Source of the DNA: Bacteroidales bacterium
GTDB lineage: Bacteria; Bacteroidota; Bacteroidia; Bacteroidales; JAADJA01
Assembly (NCBI GenBank): GCA_020438105.1
Contig: JAGQVE010000016.1
Coordinates: 17,910 to 81,909, forward strand
Reading direction: 5' to 3'
DNA length: 64,000 nucleotides
Shown here: positions 27,278-36,663 of the stretch, one piece after another
Layout of the letters: the number at the start of each line of letters is the position of its first letter
How positions within the stretch are numbered: position 1 is the first letter of the stretch
Made by a program: the position numbers and the translations under genes
Notes under the pieces: generated by a model
Told to the model about the DNA's origin: nothing
Seen by the model: only the letters and a program-made list of their open reading frames with translations
Databases searched by the model: none

Positions 27278-30127
27278 CTATTTTAATTTGTGGTTGGCTG
27301 ATATCGATTTACTATCAATGGTTTCACCGTTGTGGGATTCCACTTCTTCAACAAATGACTTCCAGCGATTTCCGATACAAACCATCTGGCATTCTTTATC
27401 CAGGTTTGGGCAAACACACTCAAGAAATGTTTTTTCAATGATCTTTCGCTGGCGGATGTGATGGAATTTACTTGATCCGGTTGCCGGGCTTCCACTTGCC
27501 GGTCTTGCAATCACCTTCAGCGGAACTTCGTCTAATTCGAGGTGAATAAATGGCCATGCTCCCATGTTGTAGGGCTCTTCCTGTACCCAAAGGTGTGTTT
27601 TGGCATTTTTGTATTTTGAAACCAACGCTTTGATCTGCTTTTTAGGCAAGGGATAAAGTTGTTCAACCCTAATAATTGCAATTGATTCATTTTTGAGTTT
27701 CTCCTGTTCATCCAAAAGGTCGTAATAGATTTTTCCGGTGCAAAAAACTATCTTTTCAACTTTTTTAGGATCAGCAACAGCATCATCAATTACTTCTTTA
27801 AAACCTCCTTTTTCAAAATCCTCCAGGCCTGAGACACAACGCGGATGACGCAATAAACTTTTTGGAGTAAAAATGACAAGCGGTTTACGGAAGGGCCTGT
27901 AAAACTGCCTGCGTAAAACATGGAAAAAGTTAGCAGGAGTAGTACAATTTACTATCTGCATATTGTACTCAGCACTCAGGGTAAGGAAACGCTCAACCCT
28001 GGCACTGGAATGTTCCGGGCCCTGACCTTCGTATCCGTGTGGCAAGTAAATCACGATGTCGTTCATTACATTCCACTTATCTTCGGCACTGCTTATAAAC
28101 TGATCAAAAATGATTTGTGCTCCATTCATAAAATCCCCGAATTGGGCCTCCCAAATGGATAAACTTTCGGGCGTGAGGCAGGCATAACCGTATTCAAAAC
28201 CCAGCACACCATACTCGTTCAGGGGTGAATTATACACCTCGAACAATGCCTGGTTTTTATCCAGGTTGTTAAGCGGCACATATTCCTGCTCCGAATCTTC
28301 GATTTTCATCACGGCATGCCGGTGTGAAAAGGTTCCGCGAGCGCAGTCCTGTCCACTTAACCTAACAGCTTTACCTTCCATCAGCAAAGTTCCGTAAGCC
28401 AGTAATTCGCCCATGGCCCAGTCCAGCTTATTGGTTTTTTCAAGCATATCCCGGCGGTCCTGCTGCAGGCGCCTGATCTTCCTGAATAGATTTATATCAT
28501 CCGGAGCTTCAGTAAGTTTATTACCAATACCAAGCAGGGTTTTTCTGTCGACTCCTGTTTCAGGTGAACTATCAAAATCTTCCGGACGCGCCTTTCGCAG
28601 GTTGGTCCATTTGTGCTGAATAAAGGCCATGTCAATTTTTTCAGAAGACTTTGCCACAGTAAAACTTTCCTCGAAAACCTCATTGATCCTTTTGGTAATA
28701 TTTTTAGCTTCTTCCTCAGTTAGGTTACCCGATTTGATTAACTTATCTTTATAGATAACCATGGGGTCGGGATGTTTTTCAATAAATTTGTAAAGGATTG
28801 GCTGCGTAAACCGGGGTTCATCACCTTCGTTGTGGCCGTATTTGCGGTAACATAAAATATCAATAAAAATATCCCGGTTAAATTTTGCACGATATTCCAT
28901 GGCAAACTGAATGGTGTAAACCACCGCTTCCACGTCGTCGCCATTCACGTGGAAAACAGGTGCCAAAACAGACTTACCTACATCGGTGCAATAAGTACTG
29001 GTTCGGGCATCAAGATAATCGGTTGTAAAGCCTACCTGGTTATTCACAACAAGATGAATGGTTCCACCGGTTTGATAGCCTGTAAGACCTGACATCTGGG
29101 TTAATTCATACACCACGCCCTGTCCGGCAATCGATGCATCACCATGGATCAGGATGGGCACCACCTTATCAGACTCCCTGTTGTAGTCTTTGTCAATTTT
29201 TGCCCTGGCAATACCCTGCACTACCGGCCCCACTGCCTCAAGGTGCGAAGGATTAGGTGAAAGGGTCAGTGTTACATTTTTTTTATTGGTTGTTTCCCTT
29301 TCCGAAACATAACCGAGGTGGTATTTCACATCGCCAAGCAGTGCTTCATCTTCGTATTCAAGGCCTTCAAATTCACTGAAAATATCCTGGAAAGGTTTTT
29401 TCATGATATTGGCCAGCACATTCAATCGGCCCCTGTGCGGCATTCCTATCACAAATTCTCTTGCACCAAGTTCTGCTCCTTTTTCGATAATTGCATCAAG
29501 CGCAGGGATTAAAGCCTCAGCTCCTTCAAGTGAAAATCTTTTTTGACCCGGGAAACGCTTGTGAATAAACTTTTCAAACAACACGGCCCGACTCATGTGC
29601 CTGTAAATGTAGTTTTTGTCCTCCGGCGTAAAAGGATAGGTGTTTTTGGAGCTCTCCATTTTTTGTTTGAGCCATCCATTTATTTCCGGCTTACGGATAT
29701 ACATGTACTCCGCACCAACAGACTGGCAATATGTGGCTTCCAAATGGCTGATGATATCCTTTAGTTTGGCCCTGCCAAGACCGAGTTCGTTACCTGCCTG
29801 GAAATCCTTTTCCAAATCAGAGGCTTCGAGCCCGAAATTTTCAAGCTCAAGAGTTGGGGTATAAGTTCTTCTTTTCCTAACCGGGTTGGTTTTTGTAAAC
29901 AAATGTCCTCTCTGCCGGTATCCGTTGATCAGGTTGATAACTTTGAACTCAGAAGGATAGAGGAGTTTGTCTTCAGCGGTAGGAGCGTAATCGGTTCGGG
30001 CAAATTCAAATCCTTCAAAGAATTTTTGCCAGCTTTCATCTACTTCGTTGGGATCTTTCCTGTAAAGTTGGTAAAGTTCTTCAATTTGTTCCGGATCACT
30101 GCCGTTTAACCATGAGAATTTATCCAT
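27278..30127 (-). CDS. sucA: 2-oxoglutarate dehydrogenase E1
   Basis: Thiamine diphosphate-dependent decarboxylase of the 2-oxoglutarate dehydrogenase complex in the TCA cycle. The 949-residue protein opens with the short SucA N-terminal helix (FSWLNGSDPEQIEELYQLYRKDPNEVDESWQ), which binds the core. It carries SVGAEYMYI, the substrate and TPP-binding stretches VIGMPHRGRLNVLAN, GDASIAGQGVVYE and CYRKYGHNEGDEPRFTQP, and YEGQGPEHSSARVERFL and PKSLLRHP in the C-terminal transketolase-like domain. It heads sucA-sucB-nadB. A -7-like TAATTTTG is at 30160-30153. Confidence 0.97.
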   Translation of the reverse strand: MDKFSWLNGSDPEQIEELYQLYRKDPNEVDESWQKFFEGFEFARTDYAPTAEDKLLYPSEFKVINLINGYRQRGHLFTKTNPVRKRRTYTPTLELENFGLEASDLEKDFQAGNELGLGRAKLKDIISHLEATYCQSVGAEYMYIRKPEINGWLKQKMESSKNTYPFTPEDKNYIYRHMSRAVLFEKFIHKRFPGQKRFSLEGAEALIPALDAIIEKGAELGAREFVIGMPHRGRLNVLANIMKKPFQDIFSEFEGLEYEDEALLGDVKYHLGYVSERETTNKKNVTLTLSPNPSHLEAVGPVVQGIARAKIDKDYNRESDKVVPILIHGDASIAGQGVVYELTQMSGLTGYQTGGTIHLVVNNQVGFTTDYLDARTSTYCTDVGKSVLAPVFHVNGDDVEAVVYTIQFAMEYRAKFNRDIFIDILCYRKYGHNEGDEPRFTQPILYKFIEKHPDPMVIYKDKLIKSGNLTEEEAKNITKRINEVFEESFTVAKSSEKIDMAFIQHKWTNLRKARPEDFDSSPETGVDRKTLLGIGNKLTEAPDDINLFRKIRRLQQDRRDMLEKTNKLDWAMGELLAYGTLLMEGKAVRLSGQDCARGTFSHRHAVMKIEDSEQEYVPLNNLDKNQALFEVYNSPLNEYGVLGFEYGYACLTPESLSIWEAQFGDFMNGAQIIFDQFISSAEDKWNVMNDIVIYLPHGYEGQGPEHSSARVERFLTLSAEYNMQIVNCTTPANFFHVLRRQFYRPFRKPLVIFTPKSLLRHPRCVSGLEDFEKGGFKEVIDDAVADPKKVEKIVFCTGKIYYDLLDEQEKLKNESIAIIRVEQLYPLPKKQIKALVSKYKNAKTHLWVQEEPYNMGAWPFIHLELDEVPLKVIARPASGSPATGSSKFHHIRQRKIIEKTFLECVCPNLDKECQMVCIGNRWKSFVEEVESHNGETIDSKSISANHKLK

Positions 30128-30243
30128 AAAATCGCGCTTTGCTGTTGTGTTGCAAAATTACTAATTTATCTTTACGACGTAGCTGTTGCAAAGATTCTTA
30201 CACATAAGAAAATAGCGGGTAATTTGTTCAATACAAATCGAAA

Positions 30244-31512
30244 TTACTGCACAATGAGTTTCCTGCTGATAAATGCGCCCGTATCTTTTGACAACTTTAC
30301 TATGTAAATTCCTTTAGGCAGGCCTGATAGGTCAATATCAATCATGGAGGAATGAGTATGGAAGGTTGGCAGCATATTTTGACCGTAAATACTTTGTAAA
30401 TCTATATTAAAGCTGCTGTGCTGATTGTCGGAAATATGGATGGTCAGTTTATCTGAAGCCGGATTATTAAATGTAAAATTAAAATCCACAATGCTGTTTT
30501 CATTTACCTTAAGGTTTGCATCCACCACTATGTCAATTACCACGGGAAGGTGATCCGACATGGCATACAACGCATTCAGAACATCGGCAGGTACCGAGGA
30601 ATTAGTGGGTGATCCGTTGATCGAATTATTAAAGTGTTCACCATCCTGTCCAACCGCATGATAGGAGCTCTCAAGGAATTTGATTTTTTGTGTTCCGTTT
30701 ATAATTTCATCCGATAACATGAAAAAGTCAAAGCGATCATCCATGCCGCCGCCCGAAAAACAGTCACCACTTTCATGGGTGGATTGTGTGTGGATATCGG
30801 CATAAAACGAATTGTTGTTCCAATTGCCTATTTGATTGATGGGATCATAAAACCGTACATTGGGATTGGCATAATTGAGCAGGTTTTGGAAAGCCTGTTC
30901 CGATGCTGAATAAAGGTTGAAATCACCGGAAAACGTGAAATTACCATCCAGCCCGGAGTTATGCATGTAATTTAGCAGCTTGTTCGTTTCAAACCCGCGC
31001 TCCTCTTCGTAATCCGTTCCTGCTTTAAGGTGTGCAACGGCACAATTCAATTCAATCGGGCCATCCGCATTCGATTTTTGTGAAGGGTTTACCAGAAATC
31101 TGAAAATATCAATATCACGCACATTCGTTTGAACGGCTACATAATTGGCAAGTTCAAAAATATTGCTGTTGTAAAAAGTTTGATTAACAATATATGAATT
31201 AGCAAGATTGGAAACATTGCCGCGCTTCCAGTTTGTAGCGCCGTTGATGTTAAACACATTGTTCAGAATCAGGTCGTGATAGCTCTCCTCTTCATAAAGT
31301 TCATTTACAAAAACCACGTCGGGCTGCACATAGTTAACAATGGTTTTCAGGTATTCATTTTTATTCGCAACATTGTTATTCCCGGATGTACAACCTCCAA
31401 AATTATTACCATACATTAACAGGTTGTATTGCATTAATCGAATGGTGTCCTGTGCTGAAATTGCAACGCTTAAAAGCAACAGCATCGTCAAAATAAATCC
31501 CCTCATCTTCAT
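30244..31512 (-). CDS. Secreted endonuclease/exonuclease/phosphatase-family protein with T9SS sorting domain
   Basis: A 422-residue exported protein with signal peptide ending in VAISAQ (residues 1-20). Residues 22-330 show the EEP fold: IRLMQYNLLMYGNN at the start, FTFSGDFNLYSASE in the middle (catalytic D and N) and AMSDHLPVVIDI near the end (catalytic D-H pair). Members cleave phosphodiester bonds of nucleic acids or phospholipids. The C-terminal about 75 residues (INLQSIYGQNMLP ... GLPKGIYIVKL ... RKLIVQ) are a T9SS type A domain, so an extracellular phosphodiesterase or nuclease is likely. The start could also be the ATG two codons later. Confidence 0.87.
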   Translation of the reverse strand: MKMRGFILTMLLLLSVAISAQDTIRLMQYNLLMYGNNFGGCTSGNNNVANKNEYLKTIVNYVQPDVVFVNELYEEESYHDLILNNVFNINGATNWKRGNVSNLANSYIVNQTFYNSNIFELANYVAVQTNVRDIDIFRFLVNPSQKSNADGPIELNCAVAHLKAGTDYEEERGFETNKLLNYMHNSGLDGNFTFSGDFNLYSASEQAFQNLLNYANPNVRFYDPINQIGNWNNNSFYADIHTQSTHESGDCFSGGGMDDRFDFFMLSDEIINGTQKIKFLESSYHAVGQDGEHFNNSINGSPTNSSVPADVLNALYAMSDHLPVVIDIVVDANLKVNENSIVDFNFTFNNPASDKLTIHISDNQHSSFNIDLQSIYGQNMLPTFHTHSSMIDIDLSGLPKGIYIVKLSKDTGAFISRKLIVQ

Positions 31513-31664
31513 TTTTTTTGCAAAAATAAAAAAGCTGTGAAATAAAAAACAGGAATGACTTCCTTTCTACGTAAACTGTGGATAAAAAAAGGCAGCTATC
31601 GCCCTGAAGGTATGATAATATTTATAATTTTGGCCATCATTGAAAATTCAGGCAGACGATTAAT

Positions 31665-34475
31665 ATGAGCGATTTGGAAGAAATAGACGATCTGGATCCC
31701 GAATCAGAAGACAACGAACAAGGGGAAGAGCTTCATGCCAACTTACCCGAAGATGACGATGCAGGTGCCGGGCATAAAACGATCCATTTGTCGGGGATGT
31801 ATAAAAACTGGTTCCTCGACTATGCTTCTTATGTGATACTGGAGCGCGCGGTTCCCGATGTAAAAGACGGACTGAAACCGGTACAACGCCGCATTTTGCA
31901 TGCGATGAAAGACCTCGACGATGGGCGTTTTAACAAAGTAGCCAACATCATCGGGCATACCATGCAGTATCATCCACACGGGGATGCTTCTATTGGGGAT
32001 GCACTCGTGCAGCTCGGACAAAAGGACCTGTTGATTGATACGCAAGGTAACTGGGGAAATATATTGACAGGAGATAGTGCTGCTGCTTCACGTTACATCG
32101 AGGCTCGTTTGTCGAAATTTGCCAACGATGTGGTTTTTAATCCCAAAACCACTACCTGGAAATTATCATATGATGGCCGCAAAAGAGAGCCTGTAGCTCT
32201 TCCTGTGAAATTTCCCTTGCTGCTCGCGCAAGGTGTGGAGGGTATTGCCGTTGGCCTTGCTTCTAAAATCCTGCCTCATAACTTTATTGAACTGATCGAC
32301 GGTTCCATCAATATCCTGAAAGGACAGGATTTTGATTTGGTTCCTGATTTCCCAACCGGCGGTTATGCCGATGTATCCAAATACAATGATGGAAACCGCG
32401 GAGGCAGGGTGCGTGTGCGTGCTAAAATCCATCAGCTTGATAAAAAAACGCTGGTCATCACCGAAATTCCATTTGGAACGAATACAGGCAGCTTGATTGA
32501 TTCCATTGTTTCTGCCAATGACAAGGGCAAGATCAAAATCAAAAAGATTGATGATAACACTGCCGAAAATGTAGAGATCATGGTGCACCTTGCACCCAAT
32601 GTGTCGCCTGATCAAACCATCGACGCTTTGTATGCCTTTACCAATTGTGAGATGAGTCTTTCGCCCAATACCTGCGTGATTGACGAGGGCCGTCCTAGAT
32701 TTATTGGGGTGAAAGAGGTGCTCCGCATTTCAACTCAAAATACGGTGGACCTGCTGCAAAAAGAGTTGGAAATCAGATTGGCGGAGCTTAATGAGCAATG
32801 GCATTTTTCTTCTCTTGAAAAAATATTTATTGAAAAACGGATCTACCGGAAAATTGAGGAATGCGAAACCTGGGAAGCTGTCATTGAAGCAATCGACAAA
32901 GGATTGAATCCATATAAAAAACTTTTTAAGCGTGAGATCACTGAGGATGATATCGTTAAACTGACAGAGATCAGGATCAAGCGTATTTCTAAATTCAATG
33001 CTTTTAAAGCCGACGAGCAGATCAAACAGATTGAGGACGAAACCGAAGAGGTGAACAATCACCTGGCGCATTTGGTGGATTATGCCATCAATTATTACCG
33101 GCAAATCAAAAAGAAATACGGCGAAGGCAAGGAGCGTAAAACTGAACTACGGAGCTTTGATACCATTGAGGCAACAAGGGTGGCAGCCGCTTCGCAAAAA
33201 TTATATGTAAACCGTGAAGAGGGTTTTGCCGGAACATCCCTGCGCCGGGACGAATATGTTTGCGATTGTTCCGACATTGACGACATCATCGTTTTCAGGG
33301 AAGATGGAACTTACCTTGTTACGAAAGTTTCGGCTAAAACATTTGTTGGCAAAGGCATTATTCACATTGATGTGTTTAACAAAAGCGATGATCGCACCAT
33401 TTACAACGTGGTTTACCGTGATGGGAAAAAGGGCGTCTGCCGGGTGAAACGTTTTGCTGTAACCAGTGTTACCCGCGACAAAGAATATGACCTTACCAAA
33501 GGGTCAAAAGATTCAAAAGTGGTTTACTTTACAGCCAATCCAAACGGGGAGGCGGAGGTAATAAAAGTTTCATTAACGCCTAAACCCCGTATGAAAAAAA
33601 CCTCCATGGAATTCGATTTCAGTGAGCTGGACATCAAGGGCAGGGGAGCACAGGGAAACTTACTTACAAAATTTGGCGTTCGCAAAATTGTAAAACGAGA
33701 GGAAGGTGTTTCCACCCTCGGCGCCATTGATATTTGGTATGATGATACTGTGAAACGGCTCAATACCGACGATCGCGGAAAATACCTGGGAGCTTTCAAA
33801 TCGGATGATAAAATTCTGACCATTCAGAAATCGGGAAATTATAAATTGATGAGCTACGATCTTGGCAATCACTTCGACGAGGAGATGTTTATCATTGAAA
33901 AGTTTGATCCCCGCAAAATCCTGTCGGTGGTTTATTTTGATGCCTCCATCGAAAAATATTATGTTAAACGATTTACCATTGAGGATGATGTAATCGGTAA
34001 AAAGGTTGATTTTATTGATGAAGAAGCCGGTAATACTTTCCATGAAATTTCAATGGATTACAAACCTCAGCTTGAAGTGAAATTCGAAAACGATAGCCGT
34101 GGTAATCCGGTGGAGGATGAGGTGATCAATGTTGAAGAATTTATTGGGATAAAGGGTTATAAAGCAAAAGGCAAGCGGGTTTCCAATAAAAATACTACCA
34201 GCATCCGTTTCACTGATCCGATTCCATATGAGCCTGAACCGGATGAAGAAGAGCTTGAGGAACAAATTGAGCAAAATGAAACAGAAGAACAGGTTGTAGA
34301 ACAGGGTGAATCTGAGATTGTAGAAGAAAAAGGTCTATTGGAGCCGATGGGTGAAGAACCTCCAGGAATTTCTGAGACGCAGCAAAATATAAAAGCCCCG
34401 GAAATAAATATCATTAAAAAGGTTGATAAAAATAAAGAGGATGATGCTTCTCAAATGCAATTGGATTTTGAATAA
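31665..34475 (+). CDS. parC: DNA topoisomerase IV subunit A
   Basis: Type IIA topoisomerase breakage-reunion subunit, which unlinks daughter chromosomes. The 936-residue protein has a long acidic N-terminal tail (1-45), then the core with RAVPDVKDGLKPVQRRILHAM, HTMQYHPHGDASIGDALVQLGQ and catalytic Tyr154 in AAASRYIEARLS. A winged-helix/tower and coiled-coil region follows, then a beta-pinwheel C-terminal domain. The last about 80 residues are low-complexity and very acidic (DEEELEEQIEQNETEEQ). The sequence matches the Bacteroidota ParC type more than GyrA and lacks a clear GyrA box. No parE is adjacent. A -7-like TAATTTTG is at 31625-31632. Confidence 0.92.
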   Translation: MSDLEEIDDLDPESEDNEQGEELHANLPEDDDAGAGHKTIHLSGMYKNWFLDYASYVILERAVPDVKDGLKPVQRRILHAMKDLDDGRFNKVANIIGHTMQYHPHGDASIGDALVQLGQKDLLIDTQGNWGNILTGDSAAASRYIEARLSKFANDVVFNPKTTTWKLSYDGRKREPVALPVKFPLLLAQGVEGIAVGLASKILPHNFIELIDGSINILKGQDFDLVPDFPTGGYADVSKYNDGNRGGRVRVRAKIHQLDKKTLVITEIPFGTNTGSLIDSIVSANDKGKIKIKKIDDNTAENVEIMVHLAPNVSPDQTIDALYAFTNCEMSLSPNTCVIDEGRPRFIGVKEVLRISTQNTVDLLQKELEIRLAELNEQWHFSSLEKIFIEKRIYRKIEECETWEAVIEAIDKGLNPYKKLFKREITEDDIVKLTEIRIKRISKFNAFKADEQIKQIEDETEEVNNHLAHLVDYAINYYRQIKKKYGEGKERKTELRSFDTIEATRVAAASQKLYVNREEGFAGTSLRRDEYVCDCSDIDDIIVFREDGTYLVTKVSAKTFVGKGIIHIDVFNKSDDRTIYNVVYRDGKKGVCRVKRFAVTSVTRDKEYDLTKGSKDSKVVYFTANPNGEAEVIKVSLTPKPRMKKTSMEFDFSELDIKGRGAQGNLLTKFGVRKIVKREEGVSTLGAIDIWYDDTVKRLNTDDRGKYLGAFKSDDKILTIQKSGNYKLMSYDLGNHFDEEMFIIEKFDPRKILSVVYFDASIEKYYVKRFTIEDDVIGKKVDFIDEEAGNTFHEISMDYKPQLEVKFENDSRGNPVEDEVINVEEFIGIKGYKAKGKRVSNKNTTSIRFTDPIPYEPEPDEEELEEQIEQNETEEQVVEQGESEIVEEKGLLEPMGEEPPGISETQQNIKAPEINIIKKVDKNKEDDASQMQLDFE

Positions 34476-34499
34476 CAACTAAAAACCTGGTCCCGTAAA

Positions 34500-35723
34500 A
34501 TGGAAAACAAAAATATCATACAAGTTTCGGAAAGCGCTAAATGGATAGGTGTACTGGATTACGACATTGTAACTTTTGATGTGGTAATGGAAACCAAATA
34601 CGGCACTACCTACAATTCCTTTTTCATTGATGCTGAAAAAAAGACCATTGTTGATACCTGCAAGGAAAAATATTGGGATCAATACCTGGAAAAGATCAAA
34701 GCGGTGGGAGACCCTGAAGAAATTGAGTATATCGTTGTAAACCATACTGAGCCTGACCACTCAGGCAATATTCGGAATTTGCTTAAAATTGCACCCAATG
34801 CACAGGTTGTTGGAAGTGGTAATGCCATTCGCTACCTGAAGGATATGATCGGACCTGAATTTCCGCACATGGTGGTTAAACATGGTCAGAGCCTGGATAT
34901 CGGTGGTAAAACCCTGCAATTTATCGGGGCGCCCAATCTGCACTGGCCTGATTCGATCTACACCTACCTCAAAGAGGAACAGGTGCTGTTTACCTGTGAT
35001 TCGTTTGGTTGCCATTTTTGTCATGAAGAGATGTTCGACGACAAGGTTGGAAATTTTGATGATGCCTTCAAATACTATTACGATGTAATTTTGAAGCCTT
35101 TCAGTAAATTCATGCTGAAGGCCATTGATAAAATCAAGCCGCTGGAAATTAAAGTAATTTGTCCGGGTCATGGCCCGATCCTTCGCAGTAACTGGAAAAA
35201 ATATGTCGACATTTCGGAGGAGTATGCTAAAAAGGCCGTTGAGTATCCTGAGAAACACCGTGTTTTTATTCCTTATGTTTCGGCTTACCACAAAACCGGT
35301 TTGATTGCCGAAAAAATTGCAGAAGGTATCCAACAGGTCAGCAGTGTGGAAGTGGTGGTGCAGGATATCGAAACCGTTTCAATGGGCGACCTGGATGAGC
35401 AGATCACACGCAGTTCGGCAATTATCGTAGGATCACCAACGATAAATCAAAATATTTTGATGCCCATTTATAAACTGTTTGCATTGATCAATCCGTTGAG
35501 GGATAAGGGGAAATTGGCCGGAGCATTTGGCTCTTTTGGCTGGAGTGGTGAAAATAAGCAAATGATCGAGTCCAATTTGAAAAACCTCAAACTCAATATT
35601 TTTGATGAAGGCATTTTTGTAAAATTCACCCCGGATGCTGAAGAAGAGCAGCGATGCATTCAATGGGGAATTGATTTTGCAAACGCGATGCTGAAACAGC
35701 AATCTGAAACAGCGCCGGCCTGA
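34500..35723 (+). CDS. A-type flavodiiron protein (FprA-like)
   Basis: A 407-residue cytoplasmic protein that reduces O2 to water and/or NO to N2O, used for oxygen or nitric oxide protection. The N-terminal metallo-beta-lactamase domain (about 1-250) holds diiron ligands in NHTEPDHSGN (H82, E84, D86, H87), with further candidate ligands in FTCDSFGCHF and the CPGHGP histidine. The flavodoxin domain (about 255-400, FIPYVSAYHKTGLIAEKIAEGI and AFGSFGWSGENKQMI) binds FMN. It lies 24 bases after parC. Its presence suggests microaerobic or anaerobic habitats. Confidence 0.94.
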   Translation: MENKNIIQVSESAKWIGVLDYDIVTFDVVMETKYGTTYNSFFIDAEKKTIVDTCKEKYWDQYLEKIKAVGDPEEIEYIVVNHTEPDHSGNIRNLLKIAPNAQVVGSGNAIRYLKDMIGPEFPHMVVKHGQSLDIGGKTLQFIGAPNLHWPDSIYTYLKEEQVLFTCDSFGCHFCHEEMFDDKVGNFDDAFKYYYDVILKPFSKFMLKAIDKIKPLEIKVICPGHGPILRSNWKKYVDISEEYAKKAVEYPEKHRVFIPYVSAYHKTGLIAEKIAEGIQQVSSVEVVVQDIETVSMGDLDEQITRSSAIIVGSPTINQNILMPIYKLFALINPLRDKGKLAGAFGSFGWSGENKQMIESNLKNLKLNIFDEGIFVKFTPDAEEEQRCIQWGIDFANAMLKQQSETAPA

Positions 35724-35760
35724 TAATTTCAGCAGGCCGTTATTCGTTCCCAATTGTAAT

Positions 35761-36591
35761 ATGAAAAAACGCTTTGTTCCCATATTTTACCTTCTTGCTT
35801 TTCTTTCACTCGTTTCGTGTTACCCGGAATATAAGCTGGCACACACCTTTATCAAATCCGACAAGGACATCTCCGTGATGGTTTTGCCAACCTATGTTGT
35901 GTTTAAGGATAACCTCAAAACCGGCGAAGTAAAAGGACTTAAAAAAATGAGTGAAACAGAGGCTGATTCAGCACTTTTGGCCAATTCCATTTTTTTAAAG
36001 GATATTTCCGATTCTATTTTTCTTGAGCGGTTTACCAACAGCTTCCTCATTGAGTTGGAAGCGCTGGGAATAAAGGTTTACAATGAATCCTATGCTGACA
36101 GCTTTTTGTACCTGCCATCCGAAGCATACATTATCAATGTGGCGCAAATCCTGCTCGAAGAGCATTATAACCGGCATGAGGATAAAGAAACGATTGGTGA
36201 ATATGAGTATTTCAAAACCGTAGATCAAAACGCACTGACTTACAATTTTTGGTTCGAATTTACGCAGGTTAGGAATGAAAAAACCCCACCGAAATTATTT
36301 TACACTTCTGAAACCATCAATGATCTGGTAAATGGTTATTTTGTCGAGAATCCCTTTACCGGATCGGTGAAATACAAATATTCGGTGAGTGAAATTGACC
36401 TGGATATTATTTATGAATATGCAGAGATCCTGGGTCAGCGATATGCAGGCTATTTTTACGATTACCTCATGAATGGCTTCATTTATTATAACTGGACACA
36501 AAAACGAGAACCTTATTTTTGGATGCATTATAAAAGGTATAACAATACCCTGGATCCGGATGATGATGCGCGGTTTATGGAGATGGAATAG
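35761..36591 (+). CDS. Predicted lipoprotein of unknown function
   Basis: A 276-residue protein whose N-terminus (MKKRFVPIFYLLAFLSLVSCYPEYK) is a lipoprotein signal peptide with lipobox LVSC, so Cys20 would be lipidated. The rest is hydrophilic, with many aromatic residues toward the C-terminus (YDYLMNGFIYYNWTQKREPYFWMHYKRY). I recognise no domain. It is probably anchored in an outer-membrane leaflet facing the periplasm. The gene is followed by a strong bidirectional terminator. Confidence 0.8.
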   Translation: MKKRFVPIFYLLAFLSLVSCYPEYKLAHTFIKSDKDISVMVLPTYVVFKDNLKTGEVKGLKKMSETEADSALLANSIFLKDISDSIFLERFTNSFLIELEALGIKVYNESYADSFLYLPSEAYIINVAQILLEEHYNRHEDKETIGEYEYFKTVDQNALTYNFWFEFTQVRNEKTPPKLFYTSETINDLVNGYFVENPFTGSVKYKYSVSEIDLDIIYEYAEILGQRYAGYFYDYLMNGFIYYNWTQKREPYFWMHYKRYNNTLDPDDDARFMEME

Positions 36592-36607
36592 CTATTAAAT
36601 TAAAACA

Positions 36608-36636
36608 GAAAAGCCGGGTTCAAAACCCGGCTTTTC
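36608..36636. terminator. Bidirectional terminator between convergent genes
   Basis: GAAAAGCCGGGTT pairs with AACCCGGCTTTTC around a 3-base loop. It lies 17 bases after the lipoprotein stop (plus) and about 28 bases after the DUF1573 gene stop (minus), so it can end both transcripts. Confidence 0.92.
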
Positions 36637-36663
36637 TTGTAGTCTTTATATAATATCTAAATG

